From Bradyrhizobium sp. WBOS07 (GTDB lineage Bacteria; Pseudomonadota; Alphaproteobacteria; Rhizobiales; Xanthobacteraceae), in NCBI RefSeq assembly GCF_024585165.1, contig NZ_CP029008.1:5103501-5167500 (forward strand): DNA of 64,000 nt, in the 5' to 3' direction. The notes under the pieces are model-generated. The model saw only the letters and a list, made by a program, of their open reading frames with translations, was not told the origin of the DNA and did no database searches. The number at the start of each line of letters is the position of its first letter. Position 1 is the first letter of the stretch. Positions 61,504 to 64,000 of this stretch are shown here, piece by piece. The position numbers and the translations under genes are program-made.

Positions 61504-63834
61504 ATGCAGTTCGCAAGCCAGAGCGGAGAACCTGAGCCAGCGTCGCCGAGGATTTCGGCCGCGCTGATCGATTCGCTGTTCGAAACGCCAGCTCCCTTGC
61601 TGACGGGGCTTGTCTTCGGCGTCGTTGCGGCGGCCGCGACCGCGCTGAAGACGGGAGAACCTTTGATCTGGGCGTGTGTGGCGCTCCTGATCCTCGCCGG
61701 CGCTATCCGGGCGTTCGACTTGCGGCGGTACCAGATGCGCAAGTCGACGCTGACCACCGACGAAGCGGCGCGATGGAAGAACCGGCATCAGATCGGGGCG
61801 ATGATCCAGGCCGCCGCCGTCGGCATCTGGAGCACCACCACGCTGTTGGTCAGCGACGATGCCGTCGCCCATATGATCTCTCTCTCCACGACCACGGGCT
61901 TCGTGGCGGGTGGTGCAGGCCGGGCGTACGGACGGCAATGGATATACCAGCTGCAGGCTACGCTTTGCTTCGGTTCGACGGTGGTCGCGCTGGCGTGGCG
62001 TGGCACGCCCTATTACATCGTCATGTCGGTCCTGTGCGCCGCGTTTCTGGTGGCCGTCATACAAATCTCGGCCAATCTGCACAGGATATTCATGCGGGCG
62101 CTCGTGGCGCGCGAACGCGAAGCGGCCCTGGCGGGCCAGTTCGACAGCGCGTTGAACAACATGCCCCATGGCCTGTGCATGTTCCGTGTCGACGGTCAGC
62201 TTGCGGTGATGAATCATCGTTTCAGCGAAATGATGAATTTGCCCGACGATCTCGTCCAGCGCGGCCCCAATGCGTCTGAAATCATCGCGGCTTGCGTCAG
62301 CGGCGGCTCCATCTCGGCCGAGAACGGCAACCTGATCCTCCGGGAGATCGAGGACGGACGGGTCCGCGAGCTCCTGACCTCGGATCCGGATATCGCGCGT
62401 GGGCGCGCGCTGTCGTGGACCTTCCAGCCAATGGCCGATGGCGGCACGGTCATGCTGATCGAGGACATCACCGAGCGTAAGAACGCCGAGGCGAGGATCA
62501 CCCATCTTGCCCGCTACGACGAGCTCACGGCCTTGCCCAACCGGGTCAGCTTCCACGACGAGATCGAGCGGCTGCTGGCGAATTCGCATCATGCCGAGCG
62601 CCTCTCCGCACTTCTGTTCGTCGACCTCGACCAGTTCAAGCAGGTCAACGACACGCTTGGCCATCCCTGCGGCGACCAGCTGTTGTGCGCGGTTGCCAAT
62701 CGCCTGCGCGAGATGCTGCGGCCCGACGATTTCGTCGCCCGCTTCGGCGGCGACGAATTCGTCGTGTTCCAGCAGAACATCTCTTCGCCGGAGGACGCCG
62801 CCAGCCTCGCCCGCCGCATCGTCGAGCGCCTCAGCGAGCGCTATCGCATCGACAATCACCTCGTCGAGATCGGCGCCAGCGTCGGCATTGCGCTGACCTC
62901 GCCGGACGGCAGCGCCAGCGCCGACACGCTGCTCAAGAACGCCGACATGGCGCTGTACCGGGCCAAGGCCGACGGCCGCGGCACCTTCTGCTTCTTCCGC
63001 GACGAGATGGCGGCGACCGTCGAGGCCCGCCGCATCCTGGAGCTGGACTTGCGCAAGGCGCTCGCCAACGAGGAATTCGAGCTGTTCTATCAGCCGCTGG
63101 TCAACCTCAAGACCGGCAAGATCACCACCTGCGAGGCGCTGCTGCGCTGGAACCATCCGGTGCGCGGCACGGTCTCGCCGGTCGACATCATCCCGGTCGC
63201 CGAGGACATGGGCCTGATCGTCGATCTCGGCCGCTGGATTCTACGGCGGGCCTGCATGGAGTGCATGAAGTGGCCGGACGGCGTTAGCGTCGCGGTCAAC
63301 TTCTCGCCTCAGCAATTCCACCAGCGCGACGTGCTAAGCGAGATCCGCTATGCGCTTGAAGTCTCGGGCCTGCCGACGCATCGGCTGGAGATCGAGATCA
63401 CCGAGTCCTCGCTGCTGCGCAACACCCAGCTCACGCACGACATCCTCTCGCAGCTTCATGCGCTCGGCGTGCGCATCTCGCTCGACGATTTCGGCACCGG
63501 CTATTCCAGCCTGAGCTATCTGCACAATTTCCCGATGCAGAAGGTGAAGATCGACCGCTCCTTCCTCGAAGGCATCGATACCGATCGGCCCCTGACGCTG
63601 TTGCGCGGGGTGGCGCGGCTGGCCGCCGATCTCGGCATGTCGGTGGTGGTCGAAGGCATCGAGACCAACGAGCAGCTCGAGCTGATCAGCGCCGACGGCA
63701 CCATCACCGAAGGGCAGGGCTATCTTTTCAGCCGGCCGGTGCCCGCCATTCGGGTTCGGCAATTGCTGAATGCCTCGCACGGCCGCCGCTCGCCCGACGA
63801 TCAGCTGACCATCGCCTCGCGATCGATCGCCTGA
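61504..63834 (+). CDS. Membrane GGDEF-EAL c-di-GMP turnover protein with PAS
   Basis: 776 residues. N-terminal MASE-like membrane part with 4-5 helices (about 30-48, 54-72, 100-117, 152-190), PAS-like domain about 205-325 (NNMPHGLCMFRVDGQLAVMNHRF), GGDEF domain with intact FGGDEF at 414-419 and the allosteric I-site RPDD (406-409), EAL domain with CEALLRWNHP (about 543) and DDFGTGYSSLSYL. Both catalytic motifs look intact, so it can make and/or degrade c-di-GMP. It lies where pal normally follows tolB. The ATG at 61504 has no strong RBS. Confidence 0.9.
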   Translation: MQFASQSGEPEPASPRISAALIDSLFETPAPLLTGLVFGVVAAAATALKTGEPLIWACVALLILAGAIRAFDLRRYQMRKSTLTTDEAARWKNRHQIGAMIQAAAVGIWSTTTLLVSDDAVAHMISLSTTTGFVAGGAGRAYGRQWIYQLQATLCFGSTVVALAWRGTPYYIVMSVLCAAFLVAVIQISANLHRIFMRALVAREREAALAGQFDSALNNMPHGLCMFRVDGQLAVMNHRFSEMMNLPDDLVQRGPNASEIIAACVSGGSISAENGNLILREIEDGRVRELLTSDPDIARGRALSWTFQPMADGGTVMLIEDITERKNAEARITHLARYDELTALPNRVSFHDEIERLLANSHHAERLSALLFVDLDQFKQVNDTLGHPCGDQLLCAVANRLREMLRPDDFVARFGGDEFVVFQQNISSPEDAASLARRIVERLSERYRIDNHLVEIGASVGIALTSPDGSASADTLLKNADMALYRAKADGRGTFCFFRDEMAATVEARRILELDLRKALANEEFELFYQPLVNLKTGKITTCEALLRWNHPVRGTVSPVDIIPVAEDMGLIVDLGRWILRRACMECMKWPDGVSVAVNFSPQQFHQRDVLSEIRYALEVSGLPTHRLEIEITESSLLRNTQLTHDILSQLHALGVRISLDDFGTGYSSLSYLHNFPMQKVKIDRSFLEGIDTDRPLTLLRGVARLAADLGMSVVVEGIETNEQLELISADGTITEGQGYLFSRPVPAIRVRQLLNASHGRRSPDDQLTIASRSIA

Positions 63835-63894
63835 CACCTCCGTAAAACTGCGGGAAATCCCTGATTTTCGGCGACCGGCAGGGTTAACCCTAAC

Positions 63895-63915
63895 CCGGTG
63901 CTTCAATTGCACCGG
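63895..63915 (+). other. Hairpin after the GGDEF-EAL gene
   Basis: CCGGTGC and GCACCGG, perfect 7-bp stem with 7-nt loop; GGGTTAACCC palindrome precedes it at 63881-63890. No T-tract. Confidence 0.4.
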
Positions 63916-63917
63916 CG

Positions 63918-63932
63918 TTAAGAAGGTGTTAA
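63918..63932 (+). promoter_or_regulatory. CtrA-like box TTAA-N7-TTAA
   Basis: TTAA-GAAGGTG-TTAA matches the alphaproteobacterial CtrA consensus. It lies about 45 bp before the next start codon. Flanked by TTAACCC and TAACCC words (63884-63896), which are half-sites. Confidence 0.55.
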
Positions 63933-63977
63933 TCCTATTCCACCCGCGAGGGTTGTTTGTCAGTCGAGGAATGTTGG

Positions 63978-64000
63978 ATGAAGCCCGAAGCCGAACCGCG
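63978..64000 (+). CDS. Start of an unidentified gene (truncated by window end)
   Basis: ATG at 63978 (MKPEAEPR) has GAGGA 7 nt upstream; another ATG at 63971 is in a different frame. Only eight codons are visible, so no identification is possible. The start does not look like a Pal signal peptide. Confidence 0.4.

Overview
The window looks like a chromosomal segment of a Bradyrhizobium-type alphaproteobacterium (Nitrobacteraceae, Hyphomicrobiales). The DNA is GC-rich with strong third-position G/C bias. It carries the alphaproteobacterial core blocks zapA-6S RNA-5-FCL, yebC-ruvC-ruvA-ruvB-ybgC and tolQ-tolR-tolA-tolB. Gaps between genes are filled with dispersed palindromes of the kind familiar from bradyrhizobia. 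It also has many chemoreceptors and many small-molecule uptake/catabolism operons. No tRNA, rRNA, CRISPR array, transposase or integrase was recognised.

Layout. 1-2.2 kb: end of zapA, 6S RNA, 5-formyltetrahydrofolate cyclo-ligase and a YmdB-type phosphodiesterase. 2.2-3.35 kb: a Fic toxin with a small antitoxin-like partner, bracketed by a 12-bp direct repeat. 3.7-8.4 kb (minus strand): a DSD1/D-threonine aldolase-like PLP enzyme and two membrane-free chemoreceptors that share a C-terminal sensor-like domain, one of them with a PilZ domain inserted. 8.7-13.7 kb: yebC, ruvCAB, a Tat-exported phosphoesterase, ybgC. 13.7-16.1 kb: DUF1348 protein, glutamine amidotransferase, LysR regulator. 16.4-24.8 kb: a PotDABC-type ABC importer, a multi-subunit flavin/iron-sulfur amine or amino-acid dehydrogenase with two different beta-type subunits, and a RidA imine deaminase, arranged as one catabolic operon. 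24.9-32 kb: ABC-F protein, uracil/xanthine-family permease, SDR, K+/H+ antiporter, sirtuin. 32.1-38.8 kb: hydantoinase HyuA/HyuB joined to a DctPQM TRAP transporter. 38.8-39.9 kb: a long non-coding stretch with a strong terminal hairpin. 39.9-45.7 kb: Aer-like MCP, GST with divergent TetR, another membrane MCP. 45.9-53.2 kb: GhrA-type reductase, an ECF42 sigma factor with its DGPF/YCII partner, SRPBCC and VOC proteins, two small exported proteins, an SDR, and two more YCII proteins. 53.3-57.1 kb: TetR and DUF2852 gene sharing a near-identical 19-bp operator, an acyl desaturase, a serine acetyltransferase. 57.7-64 kb: tolQRAB, then a GGDEF-EAL protein and the first codons of another gene behind a CtrA-like box.

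How the parts fit. The two core blocks, ruvCAB-ybgC and tolQRAB, are usually contiguous in alphaproteobacteria. Here about 44 kb of transport, catabolism, signalling and regulatory genes lies between them, so the middle of the window reads as accessory DNA. Most promising for follow-up are the Fic/antitoxin cassette with flanking direct repeats, the LysR-ABC-dehydrogenase-RidA operon of unknown substrate, the paired cytoplasmic chemoreceptors with a shared C-terminal domain and PilZ, the TetR-DUF2852 regulon defined by two matching operators, and the non-coding element near 39 kb. All function calls come from reading translated sequence and motifs; no database search was run.
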